62,725 nt of DNA from Oceanicola granulosus HTCC2516. GTDB lineage: Bacteria; Pseudomonadota; Alphaproteobacteria; Rhodobacterales; Rhodobacteraceae. Each line of letters begins with the position of its first letter. Position 1 is the first letter of the stretch. The DNA lies in NCBI RefSeq assembly GCF_000153305.1, contig NZ_CH724107.1, forward strand, positions 1,898,011 through 1,960,735, given 5' to 3'. The notes under the pieces are model-generated. The model made no database searches and was not told where the DNA came from. It was given only the letters and a program-made list of their open reading frames with translations. Positions 16,994 through 26,165 of the stretch are shown one piece after another. The position numbers and the translations under genes were made by a program.

Positions 16994-17736
16994 TCCTCCG
17001 CCTCCCCGCGAATCGGCGCGAAGCCCGCCTCGGCCATCAGCATGTTGGAGCGCTGCTCCACCTCGACGCCGAGCCGCGCCATGAAGTCCTTCGCCGGCAG
17101 CCCCGGCGGGATCGGGTCGAGAAACTCGACGACCGCGAGGCCGGGCTTGCGGTAGATGCCCTTGCGTGGCCAGAACACCCCCACGTTGGTCGCCGCCGGG
17201 ACGCAGGGCTGGCCGGACTGCTCGTAGAGCACGGCGGTCCCTATCTTGTAGGGCGCGTCGACGCCGGGCGCGATGCGGGTGCCCTGCGGGTAGATGATGA
17301 GCTGCCCCGGCGCGCGGTTGCCCGCGGCGACGTCGGCGCTCATCTTCCGGATCGCCTCGCCGCGCCGGCCCCGGTCGACGGGGATGCAGCCGATCCGCAG
17401 CGCGTAGAGGCCGAGCACCGGCGCGCGCACCAGCTCGCGCTTCATGATGAAGCGCGGGCGGCGCAGGGCGGCGTAGAGCAGGATGATGTCGAGGAAGCTC
17501 TGGTGCTTCGCGGCGACCAGCACCTCGCCCTCGGGCGGCGTGCCGCGCACCTCGGTGCGCAGCCCGACCATCCAGCGCGCGGTGAAGCGCACCCAGCGGC
17601 AGAAGGTCTTGCAGGCGAGCCGCGCGCCCCGGCGCGAGAGCATCGCCCAGGGCAGGAACAGGATCCCGATCACCGCCATCGCGAGGTACATCTGCCCCAC
17701 GAACAGCAGCGAGCGGACCCACTGCACCGCGCTCAC
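16990..17736 (-). CDS. Lysophospholipid acyltransferase (PlsC-type)
   Basis: A 248-residue membrane-associated acyltransferase that would transfer an acyl chain to the sn-2 position of lysophosphatidic acid or a similar lysolipid. Motif I appears as KHQSFLD with the catalytic His and Asp, and motif III as YPQGTR in place of the common FPEGTR. An N-terminal hydrophobic helix (about 8-30) anchors it. The GTG start overlaps the ftsX stop (GTGA), and its own stop overlaps the flavoprotein start, so it sits in a translationally coupled row after ftsEX. Confidence 0.88.
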   Translation of the reverse strand: MSAVQWVRSLLFVGQMYLAMAVIGILFLPWAMLSRRGARLACKTFCRWVRFTARWMVGLRTEVRGTPPEGEVLVAAKHQSFLDIILLYAALRRPRFIMKRELVRAPVLGLYALRIGCIPVDRGRRGEAIRKMSADVAAGNRAPGQLIIYPQGTRIAPGVDAPYKIGTAVLYEQSGQPCVPAATNVGVFWPRKGIYRKPGLAVVEFLDPIPPGLPAKDFMARLGVEVEQRSNMLMAEAGFAPIRGEAEE

Positions 17737-18635
17737 GACGCCGCCCTCAGCACCCGCAGCGCCGCCGAGCGCGTCGCCGCGAAGGCCACCAGCGCGGCGA
17801 GCGGCGGGATCAGCAGCGGCAACAGCCAGCCGGCGCCGCGAAAGCCCAGCCCGGTCAGGAAGCCGCCGGCCGCGTCGGCCTCGGGGAGCAGGAAGATGCC
17901 CAGCATCCCCGCCGCCGTCCCGGCCAGCGCGCCGGTCAGCGCGCGCAGGGTGAAGCGGCGCACGAAGGCGCGGGCGATGTAGCTGTCCTGCGCGCCCACG
18001 AGGCGCAGCACCCGGATCACCTGCTCGTTGGCGGCCAGCGCGGCCTGCGCGGCGAGGGTGATCATCGCGCCCGTCGAGCCGGCGATCAGCAACAGCGCGA
18101 ACACCCCCAGCGCACGCAGCCGCCCGGCGGCGTCGACCAGCGGCTCGCGCCAGCGGGTGTGGTCGTCGAGCACCGCGCCGGGCACCTCCGCCTGCAGCCG
18201 CGCGCGCAGGCCGGTGGCGTCGTAGCCCTCGCCGGCCTCGACGATCTCGATGAGCTGCGGGATCGGCAGGGTCTCGACCGGCAGGTCGGGCCCGAACCAC
18301 GGCTCGAGCAGCGCCCGCGTCTCCTCCTCGCTCAGCGCCCGCGCGGCGCTGATCCCGGGGGTCGTCTCGAGCACGCTCAGCGCGGCGCGGGTCTGCGCCT
18401 CCTGCTGGCCCTCGGGCGCGGAGATGCGCAGCGTCGAGGTCCGCGCAAGCTCCTCGGCCCAGCGGTCGGCCAGTCGGCCGGTGGCCAGCGACAGCGCCAG
18501 CGCGAAAACCGCGAGGAACGCCATCGCGGCGGCGGTGAAGACGGTGAGGCGCGCGGTGAAGCCGGTGGGCGGGACGGCGCGGTCGGCCATCTTGTCGCCC
18601 GCGAGCAGGGCCGCCATCCGGGTCAACGCGCTCAC
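17733..18635 (-). CDS. ftsX: Cell division ABC transporter permease FtsX
   Basis: A 300-residue FtsX-family permease with a first helix near residues 30-50, a large periplasmic domain, and three C-terminal helices (roughly 170-195, 225-250 and 270-290). With FtsE it forms a complex at the division site that controls peptidoglycan hydrolases rather than moving a solute. The GTG start overlaps the ftsE stop by four bases. An ATG six codons later is possible. The identity rests on layout and the ftsE neighbour, since FtsX sequences diverge strongly. Confidence 0.85.
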   Translation of the reverse strand: MSALTRMAALLAGDKMADRAVPPTGFTARLTVFTAAAMAFLAVFALALSLATGRLADRWAEELARTSTLRISAPEGQQEAQTRAALSVLETTPGISAARALSEEETRALLEPWFGPDLPVETLPIPQLIEIVEAGEGYDATGLRARLQAEVPGAVLDDHTRWREPLVDAAGRLRALGVFALLLIAGSTGAMITLAAQAALAANEQVIRVLRLVGAQDSYIARAFVRRFTLRALTGALAGTAAGMLGIFLLPEADAAGGFLTGLGFRGAGWLLPLLIPPLAALVAFAATRSAALRVLRAAS

Positions 18636-19351
18636 AGGTCCGCCCCCGCCGCGACGAGCCGGCGGTCCTTGAGCCGCAGCACCCGTGCCTGGACCTGCGC
18701 CTTGGCGGCGCGGATCAGGGTGAGGTCGTGGGTCGCGATCAGCACCGCCTTGCCCATCCGGTTGAGCTCCACCAGCAGCGCCAGCAGCCGCTGCGACATC
18801 TCCCAGTCGATGTTGCCCGTGGGCTCGTCGGCGATGATCACCTCGGGCGACATGATGACCGCCCGGGCCAGCGCCGCGCGCTGTCGCTCGCCGCCCGACA
18901 GCTCCGGCGGCAGCTGGTCGGCCTGCCGGGTCAGCCCGACCCAGGCCATCAGGTCGTCGATGTCGCTGCCCTCGCTGCTTCGCCCCGACACGGTGAGCGG
19001 CAGCGCAATGTTCTCCGCCACCGGCAGGTGGTCGAGGAAGCGGCAATCCTGGTGCACCACCCCGATCCGCCGCCGCGCCAGCGCGACCTTGTCGCGGTCC
19101 ATCCCCCGCACGTCGTCGCCGAACAGCCGCACGTCGCCGGCGGTGGCGACGAGCTCGCCGTAGCAGAGCTTGAGCAGCGTGGTCTTGCCGGCGCCCGAGG
19201 GGCCGGTGAGGAAATGGAACGATCCCGGCTGCAGCGACAGGTCGAGGTCGGAGAAGAGCTCCCCCCCGCCGTAGCTGTAAGCGACGTTCTCCAGCTCGAT
19301 CACCCGGGGCACCTCATGTTCGGCAATGCGCCCCTTCTGCCCAAAAGGCAC
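18632..19351 (-). CDS. ftsE: Cell division ATP-binding protein FtsE
   Basis: ABC ATPase partner of FtsX, 239 residues from the upstream ATG. It has Walker [10 protein letters not shown], the Q-loop region [13 protein letters not shown], signature LSGGERQR, Walker [11 protein letters not shown] and the switch histidine in ATHDL. Family proteins usually begin at the VIELENV strand, so the GTG at 19312 is an equally good or better start, and the first 13 residues may not be translated. The gene is divergent from the zinc-ribbon gene, and ftsX follows with a four-base overlap. Confidence 0.92.
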   Translation of the reverse strand: MPFGQKGRIAEHEVPRVIELENVAYSYGGGELFSDLDLSLQPGSFHFLTGPSGAGKTTLLKLCYGELVATAGDVRLFGDDVRGMDRDKVALARRRIGVVHQDCRFLDHLPVAENIALPLTVSGRSSEGSDIDDLMAWVGLTRQADQLPPELSGGERQRAALARAVIMSPEVIIADEPTGNIDWEMSQRLLALLVELNRMGKAVLIATHDLTLIRAAKAQVQARVLRLKDRRLVAAGADL

Positions 19352-19474
19352 ATTGGATTCAATGACACGCCGCGCGGCGATGATTCGTCATTGTCTTTGC
19401 GAACGCCACGTCGGTTGCTAGACAGGTGCGCAAGAGGCAGGCGACAGGACCTGTTTGGGCAGCGAGGATATCCG

Positions 19475-20347
19475 ATGCGGCTGATCTGCCCCAATTGCGG
19501 GGCGCAGTATGAGGTTCCCGACGACGCGATCCCCGAGGCGGGCCGCGACGTCCAGTGTTCCAACTGCGGCCATACCTGGTTCGAGACGCCGGGCGGCTCG
19601 CTCGCCGCCGAGGCGGGCTTGGACGCGCCCGACGAGGAGATGGCGCCGGAGCACGAGCCGGAACCGGAGCACGAGCCCGAGCCCGAGCCCGAGCCGGAAT
19701 ACGATCCAGAGCCGGAGTACGAGCGCGAGTTCGAGCCTGAGCCGGAGCCGGACCACGAGCCGGAGCCCGAACCGGAGTTGCAGGACGAGCCCGAGCCTGC
19801 CCCGCGCGAGGCGGACGGCGCACGGCGGCGGCGAATCGATCCGGAGGTGGCGTCGGTGCTGCGCGAGGAGCGCGAGCGTAGCGAACAGCTGCGCCGCAAG
19901 GGCCCTGAGCCGCTCGAGAGCCAGCCCGACCTCGCCCTCGACGACAGCCCCGACACCGCGCGCCAGACCCGCGTCGACCGCCTGCGGGGCCGCGACGATG
20001 CGCCGGCGGGCAGCGAGGGCTCGCGGCGCGAGATGCTGCCCGACGTCGAGGAGATCAACTCGAGCCTGCGCTCCACCGACGAGCGCGACGATCACACGCC
20101 GCCGCCGAAGACGCCCCAGCAACAGGAGACGCGCAAGAAGCGGCGCGGCTTCCGCACGGGCTTCCTGCTGGTGGTGACGCTCGCGGTGATCGGCGCGGCG
20201 CTCTACATCGCCGCCCCGCGCATCGCCGAGGAGCTGCCCGCCACGGCCGAGCCGCTCGCGGCCTACGTCGCGGCCGTCAACGACGCCCGCACCTGGCTCG
20301 ATGCCGCGATGCAGGATCTGATAGCGCGGATGAACACCGAGGGCTGA
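19475..20347 (+). CDS. MJ0042-type zinc-ribbon membrane protein with Glu-Pro repeat
   Basis: A 290-residue protein. Residues 1-36 form an MJ0042-type zinc ribbon with C5, C8, C28 and C31. Residues 58-110 are a low-complexity run dominated by Glu-Pro pairs broken by His, Asp and Tyr. A charged helical region follows, then one membrane helix (about 228-246) and a short C-terminal tail that would lie in the periplasm. Proteins of this shape sit beside ftsE in many Rhodobacteraceae, but the function is unknown. The acidic repeat could act as an extended spacer or a metal- or protein-binding arm. Confidence 0.8.
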   Translation: MRLICPNCGAQYEVPDDAIPEAGRDVQCSNCGHTWFETPGGSLAAEAGLDAPDEEMAPEHEPEPEHEPEPEPEPEYDPEPEYEREFEPEPEPDHEPEPEPELQDEPEPAPREADGARRRRIDPEVASVLREERERSEQLRRKGPEPLESQPDLALDDSPDTARQTRVDRLRGRDDAPAGSEGSRREMLPDVEEINSSLRSTDERDDHTPPPKTPQQQETRKKRRGFRTGFLLVVTLAVIGAALYIAAPRIAEELPATAEPLAAYVAAVNDARTWLDAAMQDLIARMNTEG

Positions 20348-20357
20348 GCCGCCGGGC

Positions 20358-22958
20358 TCAGAACCGGTCGAGCAGCCGCTTCAGGTAGTCGCGCTCTTCC
20401 TGCGGCCGCTGCTGGTCGGAGGAGCGGTCGCGCAGCTCCTGGAGCAGCTCCTCGGCGCGGCGGTAGACGTCCTCGCCCTGCAGCAGGTTCTCGTCGGTGC
20501 CGTAGCGACCGGTGTCGCCGAGCTGGCGGCCGAGCGGATCGCGGCGCGACGGCTCGACGCGGCCGGTGGCGTTCTCGCCGCTCTGCTGGCCCTGCCCCGG
20601 CTGGCTGTCCTGCTGGTTCTCCGCCAGCGCGTCGCCGAGATCGCGGATGCCCTCGCGCAGCGCGTCCATCGCCTCCGCCTGACGGTCGAGCGCGCCGGGC
20701 AGGTCGCCCTCGCGCAGCGCCTCCTCGGCGCCGTCCATCGCCTCGCCGGCCCGGTCGAGGTTGCGCCGTGCCTCCTCGGCGGCGCCGCCGCCGAGATTTG
20801 GCAGCTCCGACCGCTGGCGCTCGAGCTCGCGGCGCAGCGCCTGCTGGCGCTCGGCCAGCGACTCCTCGCTGCCCTGCCCGTCCTCGCCGGTCTGGCCCTC
20901 CTGCGCGTCGCCGCCCTGGCCCAGGCCCTCGCCCTGCTGCTGGCCCGGCTGCTGCTGCCCCGGCGCCTGCTGGCCGGGCTGGCCGCCCTGGTTCTGGCCC
21001 TGTTGCTGGTTGCGCCCGAACTGCTCCTGCAGGTCGCGGAACGCTTCGTCGGACAGGTCCTGCTGGTCGCGCAGCGTCTCCGACAGGTCCTCCATCGACT
21101 GCTGCCCCTGCCCCTGCTGGCCCGGCTCGCCCTGGGTGACCTGCATGTTCTCCATCAGCTGGTTGAGCTGCTCCATCAGCTCCGCCGCCTCGGCCATGCG
21201 ACCCTCTTCCATCAGCTCCTGGATGCGGTCCATCAACGCCTGCAACTCGTCCTGGCTGAACTCGAAGCTGTCGCCGGCCTGCTGGTCAGGCTGATCGGTG
21301 CCGTCGCCCTGCTGCTGCTCCCGCGACTGCTCGGCGAGCATCCGGGTGTAGTCGTCCACCGCCTCGCGCAGCTCCTGCATCAGCTCGGCGATCTCCTCTT
21401 CCGAGGCCCCGTTGCGCATCGCCTCCTCGAGGCGGCGCTGCGCCCGCTCGAGCCGGGCGCGGGCGTCGGCGAGGGTGCCGTCCTCGAACTGCACCGCGAG
21501 ATCGTAGAGCGCCTCGGCGATCTCCGCCTGCTCCGCGTCGTCGAGCCCGTAGGGCGCGAGCGCGTCGAGCCGGCGGATGATGTGGCGGAAGCGCAGGTAG
21601 GTGGTCTCCGAGCGGAACAGCCCGTCCTCGGGGCGGTGCGCGACCGCCTTCAGCAGGTCGGCCACCCGGCCCGCGTTGGCCTTCGACCAGAGCAGGTCGC
21701 GGCGCTGCTCGATCACCGCCTTCGCCACCGGCTCGAAGAAGCGCCGGCCGGGCAGGATCATCTCGACCGGCGCAGCGCTGCCGGTCTGCTCGCGCCCGTC
21801 GCTGACCTCGAGCGTCACCGTCACCGGCAGGTTGGCCCAGGGATGTTCGGAGAAGTCGTCGATCAGCGCCTCGTCGAAGGCGCTGCGGTCGCCGCTGAAG
21901 GGCATCGGCAGATCGAGCAGCAGCGGCTCGCGCGGGTCGGGCGCGCGGGCGAGGCCGTGGCGGCGGTCGATGGCGTCGAGGTCGAGCGCGACGCGGGCGT
22001 GACCGCCGACGACGGCGTAGTCGTCGCGCGCCGCGAACGGCAGCGCCATCTCGCCGAGCGCCTGCACCTCGACCTCGCCCGTGACCTCCACCTCGGGAGC
22101 GGCATCGGCGATGACCCGCACCTCCCAGGCCGCCGCGCCGTCGCCCTCGATGGCGATGCCGCCGTCCTGCAGCACGTCGAAGCCCTCGAGCACCGTGCCC
22201 GCCGCCGCCTCGGCGACGACCACGGCCTCGTCGTCGGGCGCGCGCCCCGACACGCTCTCCACCACCTCGAGCGCCCCCGGCTCGCCGTAGAGGCGCAGCG
22301 TCACGCGGGCGCCCTCGGGCACCGAGAGCGGGCCCGGAGGGATGTCGTTGAGGTAGAGCGCGGGCTTGCCGGTATAGGCGGGCGGCTCGATCCAGCCCTC
22401 CCAGACCGGCCCCGTCGCGAGCACCTGACCGCCCGCGCCCGGCGTCATGCCCGCGACCGAGCCGACGCGCAGCAGCGAGCCGAACAGCAGCGCCGCGACG
22501 AAGAGGATCAGCGCCATGTAGCGCAGCCCGTAGCGGTCACGCGAGGAAACCCGCAGGTCGGGCTCCACCGCGCGGGCCTGCCGCGAGCGAGCCGCCATCC
22601 GCGCCACGTGGGCGCGCCAGACCATCTGCGAGCCGACATCGCCCGCCCCGATCGCCTGGCTGTCGATCAGCGCCGAGATCGGCCGCCCCGGCATCGCCGC
22701 GTCGACCCGGGCCAGCGCCTCGGCCCGGCCCGGCCAGCGGAACCGCCGCGCGCCCTGCCACAGCGCCGCCGCCAGCGCCGCGACGGCGAGCAGCACCAGC
22801 GCCCAGAACAGCTCGAGCGGCAGCCGCTCGTGCCAGCCCATCATCAGCGGCGCGAGGGCGAGGAACAGGATCGTCCAGACCGGCCAGAAGGCGCGCGTCA
22901 CCCGCTCCGTCACCATCCCCGCGCGGGTCAGGAACACCGGGCGGCGCAGGTGGCGCAT
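20358..22958 (-). CDS. TIGR02302/DUF4175 family membrane protein
   Basis: A large 866-residue protein with three predicted membrane helices in the first 170 residues (near 28-48, 50-70 and 148-168). A central region has beta-rich, periplasmic-like segments, and the last 300 or so residues are low in complexity, with many Gln, Gly and Glu and heptad-like helices. This plan fits the alphaproteobacterial TIGR02302 / DUF4175 family, whose function is not established. It converges with the zinc-ribbon gene. The same-strand lysA gene ends 61 bases upstream. Confidence 0.85.
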   Translation of the reverse strand: MRHLRRPVFLTRAGMVTERVTRAFWPVWTILFLALAPLMMGWHERLPLELFWALVLLAVAALAAALWQGARRFRWPGRAEALARVDAAMPGRPISALIDSQAIGAGDVGSQMVWRAHVARMAARSRQARAVEPDLRVSSRDRYGLRYMALILFVAALLFGSLLRVGSVAGMTPGAGGQVLATGPVWEGWIEPPAYTGKPALYLNDIPPGPLSVPEGARVTLRLYGEPGALEVVESVSGRAPDDEAVVVAEAAAGTVLEGFDVLQDGGIAIEGDGAAAWEVRVIADAAPEVEVTGEVEVQALGEMALPFAARDDYAVVGGHARVALDLDAIDRRHGLARAPDPREPLLLDLPMPFSGDRSAFDEALIDDFSEHPWANLPVTVTLEVSDGREQTGSAAPVEMILPGRRFFEPVAKAVIEQRRDLLWSKANAGRVADLLKAVAHRPEDGLFRSETTYLRFRHIIRRLDALAPYGLDDAEQAEIAEALYDLAVQFEDGTLADARARLERAQRRLEEAMRNGASEEEIAELMQELREAVDDYTRMLAEQSREQQQGDGTDQPDQQAGDSFEFSQDELQALMDRIQELMEEGRMAEAAELMEQLNQLMENMQVTQGEPGQQGQGQQSMEDLSETLRDQQDLSDEAFRDLQEQFGRNQQQGQNQGGQPGQQAPGQQQPGQQQGEGLGQGGDAQEGQTGEDGQGSEESLAERQQALRRELERQRSELPNLGGGAAEEARRNLDRAGEAMDGAEEALREGDLPGALDRQAEAMDALREGIRDLGDALAENQQDSQPGQGQQSGENATGRVEPSRRDPLGRQLGDTGRYGTDENLLQGEDVYRRAEELLQELRDRSSDQQRPQEERDYLKRLLDRF

Positions 22959-23019
22959 TTGGCTGGTCGGATCGGTCAGAACGCTGCTCCCCGGGCTGCT
23001 CGCCCCGAAGATAGGGCGC

Positions 23020-24285
23020 TCAGAGCCACTCGGGAATGCTATCGCGCGCGATCAGCTCTTCATAGGTCGGCCGCTGGCGAATAACCGCGAAGTGATCGCC
23101 GCTGACCAGCACCTCGGGCACCAGCGGGCGCGAGTTGTACTCGCTCGCCATCACCGCCCCGTAGGCCCCCGCCGAGCGGAACGCGACGAGATCGCCCGCC
23201 GCCAGCTCGGGCAGCGGCCGGGCGCGCGCGAAGGTGTCGCCGCTCTCGCAGATCGGCCCGACCACGTCGAAGTCGCGCGTCGCCCCGCCCGCCGCGGGCT
23301 CGGCGACGGGCACGATGTCGTGCCAGGCGTCGTACATCGCCGGGCGCACGAGGTCGTTCATCGCGCCGTCGAGGATCAGGAAGTCGCGGCCCTCGCCCTC
23401 CTTGACGTAGATCACCCGGCTCAGCAGCACGCCCGAATTGCCCGCGATCAGCCGCCCCGGCTCGATCTGCACCTCGACGCCGAGATCGCCCACGGTGCGC
23501 TTGATGAGCGCGCCGTAATCGAGCGGCAGCGGCGGCACCTCGTTGGAGCGGGTGTAGGGGATGCCGAGCCCGCCGCCCAGGTCGAGGCGGCGGATGTCGT
23601 GGCCGTCGGCGCGCAGGGTGGCGGTGAGGTCGGCGACCTTGCGGTAGGCCTGCTCGAACGGGCCGAGCTCGATGAGCTGCGAGCCGATATGGACGTCGAT
23701 CCCCACCACCTCGAGCCCGGGCAGCGCCGCCGCCTCCGCGTAGACCTCGCGGGCCTTGCGGATCGGGATGCCGAACTTGTTCTCGCTCTTGCCGGTGGAG
23801 ATCTTGGCGTGGGTCCTGGCGTCGACGTCCGGGTTCACCCGCACCGTCACCGGCGCGACGACGCCCATGCCCGAGGCCACCTCGGAGAGCGCGCGCATCT
23901 CCGGCTCGCTCTCGAGGTTGAACTGCCGGATGCCGCCCTCGAGCGCCAGCCGCATCTCCTCGCGGGTCTTGCCGACGCCGGAGAAGACGATCCGCTCGCC
24001 CGGCACCCCGGCGGCACGCGCCCGCGCGTATTCGCCGCCCGATACCACGTCCATCCCCGCGCCCTCGCGGGCGAGCAGGGACAGGATCGCGAGGTTTGAC
24101 AGCGACTTGACGGAGAAGCAGATCAGGTGGTCCAGCCCCTCGAGCGCCTGCGCGAACAGCCCGTAATGGCGCAGCAGGGTCTTGGCCGAGTAGACGTAGA
24201 CCGGCGTGCCGACGGCGGCGGCGATGTCGTCGAGCGCGACGTCCTCGGCCATGAGCCGGCCGTCGCGGTAGAGAAAGTGATCCAT
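23020..24285 (-). CDS. lysA: Diaminopimelate decarboxylase
   Basis: Converts meso-diaminopimelate to L-lysine, the last step of lysine synthesis. The 421 residues show the fold-type III PLP pattern: the lysine in CFSVKSLSNLAIL, DVHIGSQ, GGGLGIPYT, the EPGRLIAGNSG phosphate-binding segment, the CESGDTFA cysteine of the second subunit, and GAYGAVMASEYNSRP near the end. It follows argH, the small lipoprotein and the DUF2834 gene on the same strand. The argH-lipoprotein-lysA order is an old, widespread arrangement. Confidence 0.97.
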   Translation of the reverse strand: MDHFLYRDGRLMAEDVALDDIAAAVGTPVYVYSAKTLLRHYGLFAQALEGLDHLICFSVKSLSNLAILSLLAREGAGMDVVSGGEYARARAAGVPGERIVFSGVGKTREEMRLALEGGIRQFNLESEPEMRALSEVASGMGVVAPVTVRVNPDVDARTHAKISTGKSENKFGIPIRKAREVYAEAAALPGLEVVGIDVHIGSQLIELGPFEQAYRKVADLTATLRADGHDIRRLDLGGGLGIPYTRSNEVPPLPLDYGALIKRTVGDLGVEVQIEPGRLIAGNSGVLLSRVIYVKEGEGRDFLILDGAMNDLVRPAMYDAWHDIVPVAEPAAGGATRDFDVVGPICESGDTFARARPLPELAAGDLVAFRSAGAYGAVMASEYNSRPLVPEVLVSGDHFAVIRQRPTYEELIARDSIPEWL

Positions 24286-24337
24286 GGCCCGCTCCTCAGG
24301 CGTTCTTCAGTTGGCCGAACCTACGCACACCCGCCGC

Positions 24338-24652
24338 TCAGACCGGGCGCGTGCGCAGGAACAGGTAGAGCGGCAGGGCGCAGCCCACGCCGACCGCCGC
24401 GGTCACCGGCAGCACGACAAGCGCCAGCCAGTTGCGCCGCACCGAGACCTCGGCCACCACCCAGACCGACAGCGCCAGCGCCGCGATCATCAGCTCCCAG
24501 CCCATCGCGTAGGCGAACGGATCGGCCCGCCACGCCGCGCCGAGCGCGTCGATCGACCAGCCCTCGGCGCGCAGCCACGGCAGCGAATGGTACAGGGGAT
24601 GCACCGCGCCCCAGACGGCGAGCGCGAGGTAGACGAGCCGCAGCGGCGACAT
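24338..24652 (-). CDS. DUF2834 family membrane protein
   Basis: A 104-residue integral membrane protein with about three helices (near 5-20, 50-70 and 78-98). The YLALAVWGAVHPLYHSLPW start, the central DPFAYAMGWELMIAAL segment and the WVVAEVSVRRNW segment match the DUF2834 pattern. The family function is unknown. Its ATG at 24652 shares one base with the stop codon of the lipoprotein gene, so it is likely co-translated; a GTG one codon earlier is possible. It is an addition to the usual argH-lipoprotein-lysA order. Confidence 0.7.
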   Translation of the reverse strand: MSPLRLVYLALAVWGAVHPLYHSLPWLRAEGWSIDALGAAWRADPFAYAMGWELMIAALALSVWVVAEVSVRRNWLALVVLPVTAAVGVGCALPLYLFLRTRPV

Positions 24653-24762
24653 CACTCGGCCCCGATCCGCCCGACGACCGGGCCGGGCCCGCCCTCGGGC
24701 CGCTCGGGCGGGCCGTCTGCGCCGCAGGCGGCGAGCAGCAGGACGAGCAGCAGCGCCCTCAC
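24652..24762 (-). CDS. Small LptM/LppL-type lipoprotein
   Basis: A 36-residue lipoprotein. It starts with GTG overlapping the argH stop codon by four bases and ends overlapping the DUF2834 start. Residues 1-13 are Arg followed by a Leu-rich helix and a lipobox LLAAC with the acylated Cys at position 13. The rest is a short Gly- and Pro-rich tail. Tiny lipoproteins at exactly this place before lysA are known as LppL or the LPAM_2 group, and E. coli LptM (YifL), which assists LptD maturation, belongs to the same family. The lipoprotein call is strong; the LptM function is inferred from position and size. Confidence 0.75.
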   Translation of the reverse strand: MRALLLVLLLAACGADGPPERPEGGPGPVVGRIGAE

Positions 24763-26147
24763 GCCAGCCGCTCCTGCCACGCCGCCACCTGCTCGCGCAC
24801 GCGCGTGGGGGCGGTGCCGCCGTAGCTGGTGCGCGAGGCGACGGAATTGTCGACGCCGAGGACCGAGAAGACCTCGTCGGTGATCTCGCCGTGCTCGGCC
24901 TGCATCTCGGCGAGGCTCAGGTCGGGCAGGTCGCAGCCCTTGGCCTCGGCCTTGGCCACAAGCGCCCCGGTCACGTGGTGCGCCTCACGGAACGGCAGGC
25001 CGAGCGCGCGCACCAGCCAGTCGGCGAGGTCGGTCGCGGTGGAGAAGCCCGAGGCGGCGGCGGCGCGCAATGCGTCGCCGTTGGCTTCCATGTCGCCGAC
25101 CATCCCGGCCATCGCGGCGAGCGACAGCATCCAGTTGTCGGCGGCGTCGAAGACCTGCTCCTTGTCCTCCTGCATGTCCTTGGAATAGGCCAGCGGCAGC
25201 CCCTTCATCACCGTCATCAGCGCCACCTGCGCCCCGAAGATGCGCCCGATCTTGGCGCGCAGCAGCTCGGCGGCGTCGGGGTTCTTCTTCTGCGGCATGA
25301 TCGACGAGCCGGTGGTCCAGCGGTCCGACAGGCGCACGAAGCGGAACTGCGCCGACGACCAGATCACCAGCTCCTCGGCGAGCCGGCTCAGGTGCATCGC
25401 GCTGATCGAGGCGACGGACAGGAACTCGAGCGCGAAGTCGCGGTCGGAGACGGCGTCGAGCGAGTTGGCGCAGGGCCGCGCGAAGCCGAGCGCCTCGGCG
25501 GTCATCTCGCGGTCGATCCCGAAGGAGGTTCCGGCCAGCGCGGCGGCGCCGAGGGGGCATTCGTTCATCCGCGCCCGCGCGTCGCGCAGGCGGGAGAGGT
25601 CGCGCGAGAACATCTCGACGTAGGCGAGCATGTGGTGGCCCCAGGTCACCGGCTGCGCCGTCTGCAGGTGGGTGAAGCCCGGCATCACCCAGTCCGCCCC
25701 CGCCTCGGCCTGCGACAGCAGCGCCTTCATCAGCGCCTCGAGCGCGGCCCCGGCGGCGTCGTACTGGTCGCGCACCCAGAGGCGGAAGTCGGTCGCCACC
25801 TGGTCGTTGCGCGAGCGCGCGGTGTGCAGCCGCTTGGCCGGCTCGCCGACGAGCTCGGTCAGCCGCGCCTCCACGTTCATGTGGATGTCCTCGAGCGCGG
25901 TCGAGAACCGAAACGTCCCGTCCTCGATCTCTGACAAGACGGTGAGCAGCCCTTCCTTGATCGCCTCGGCATCTTTATCCGTCAGGATGCCCGTGGCGGC
26001 GAGCATCGCCGCGTGGGCTCTCGAGCCGGCGATATCCTGCGCCGCGAGCCGTTGGTCGAACCCGATCGAGGCGTTGATCGCCTCCATGATCGCGTCCGGG
26101 CCTTCGGCGAAGCGGCCGCCCCACATCCGGTTCGAGCTGTCAGACAT
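24759..26147 (-). CDS. argH: Argininosuccinate lyase
   Basis: Cleaves argininosuccinate to arginine and fumarate, the last step of arginine synthesis. The 462 residues carry the fumarase/aspartase-superfamily signature [12 protein letters not shown], the catalytic-histidine region [11 protein letters not shown], and the N-terminal [11 protein letters not shown] block. The start is [11 protein letters not shown] at 26147; the open frame upstream belongs to the divergent tlpA region. Only 18 bases separate its start codon from that of tlpA on the other strand. The lipoprotein gene overlaps its stop codon. Confidence 0.97.
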   Translation of the reverse strand: MSDSSNRMWGGRFAEGPDAIMEAINASIGFDQRLAAQDIAGSRAHAAMLAATGILTDKDAEAIKEGLLTVLSEIEDGTFRFSTALEDIHMNVEARLTELVGEPAKRLHTARSRNDQVATDFRLWVRDQYDAAGAALEALMKALLSQAEAGADWVMPGFTHLQTAQPVTWGHHMLAYVEMFSRDLSRLRDARARMNECPLGAAALAGTSFGIDREMTAEALGFARPCANSLDAVSDRDFALEFLSVASISAMHLSRLAEELVIWSSAQFRFVRLSDRWTTGSSIMPQKKNPDAAELLRAKIGRIFGAQVALMTVMKGLPLAYSKDMQEDKEQVFDAADNWMLSLAAMAGMVGDMEANGDALRAAAASGFSTATDLADWLVRALGLPFREAHHVTGALVAKAEAKGCDLPDLSLAEMQAEHGEITDEVFSVLGVDNSVASRTSYGGTAPTRVREQVAAWQERLA

Positions 26148-26165
26148 GATGAGGAGACCCCGCCG

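Noticed and set aside
19300-20122. Minus-strand frames opposite the zinc-ribbon gene, rich in Ser and Gly or in Arg and Ala
   Set aside because: They are the complements of the Glu-Pro codon run and have no independent support.
20880-21130. Apparent tandem repeats resembling a repeat array
   Set aside because: They encode the Gln- and Gly-rich tail of the TIGR02302 protein. Units vary in length and have no spacers, so this is not a CRISPR array.
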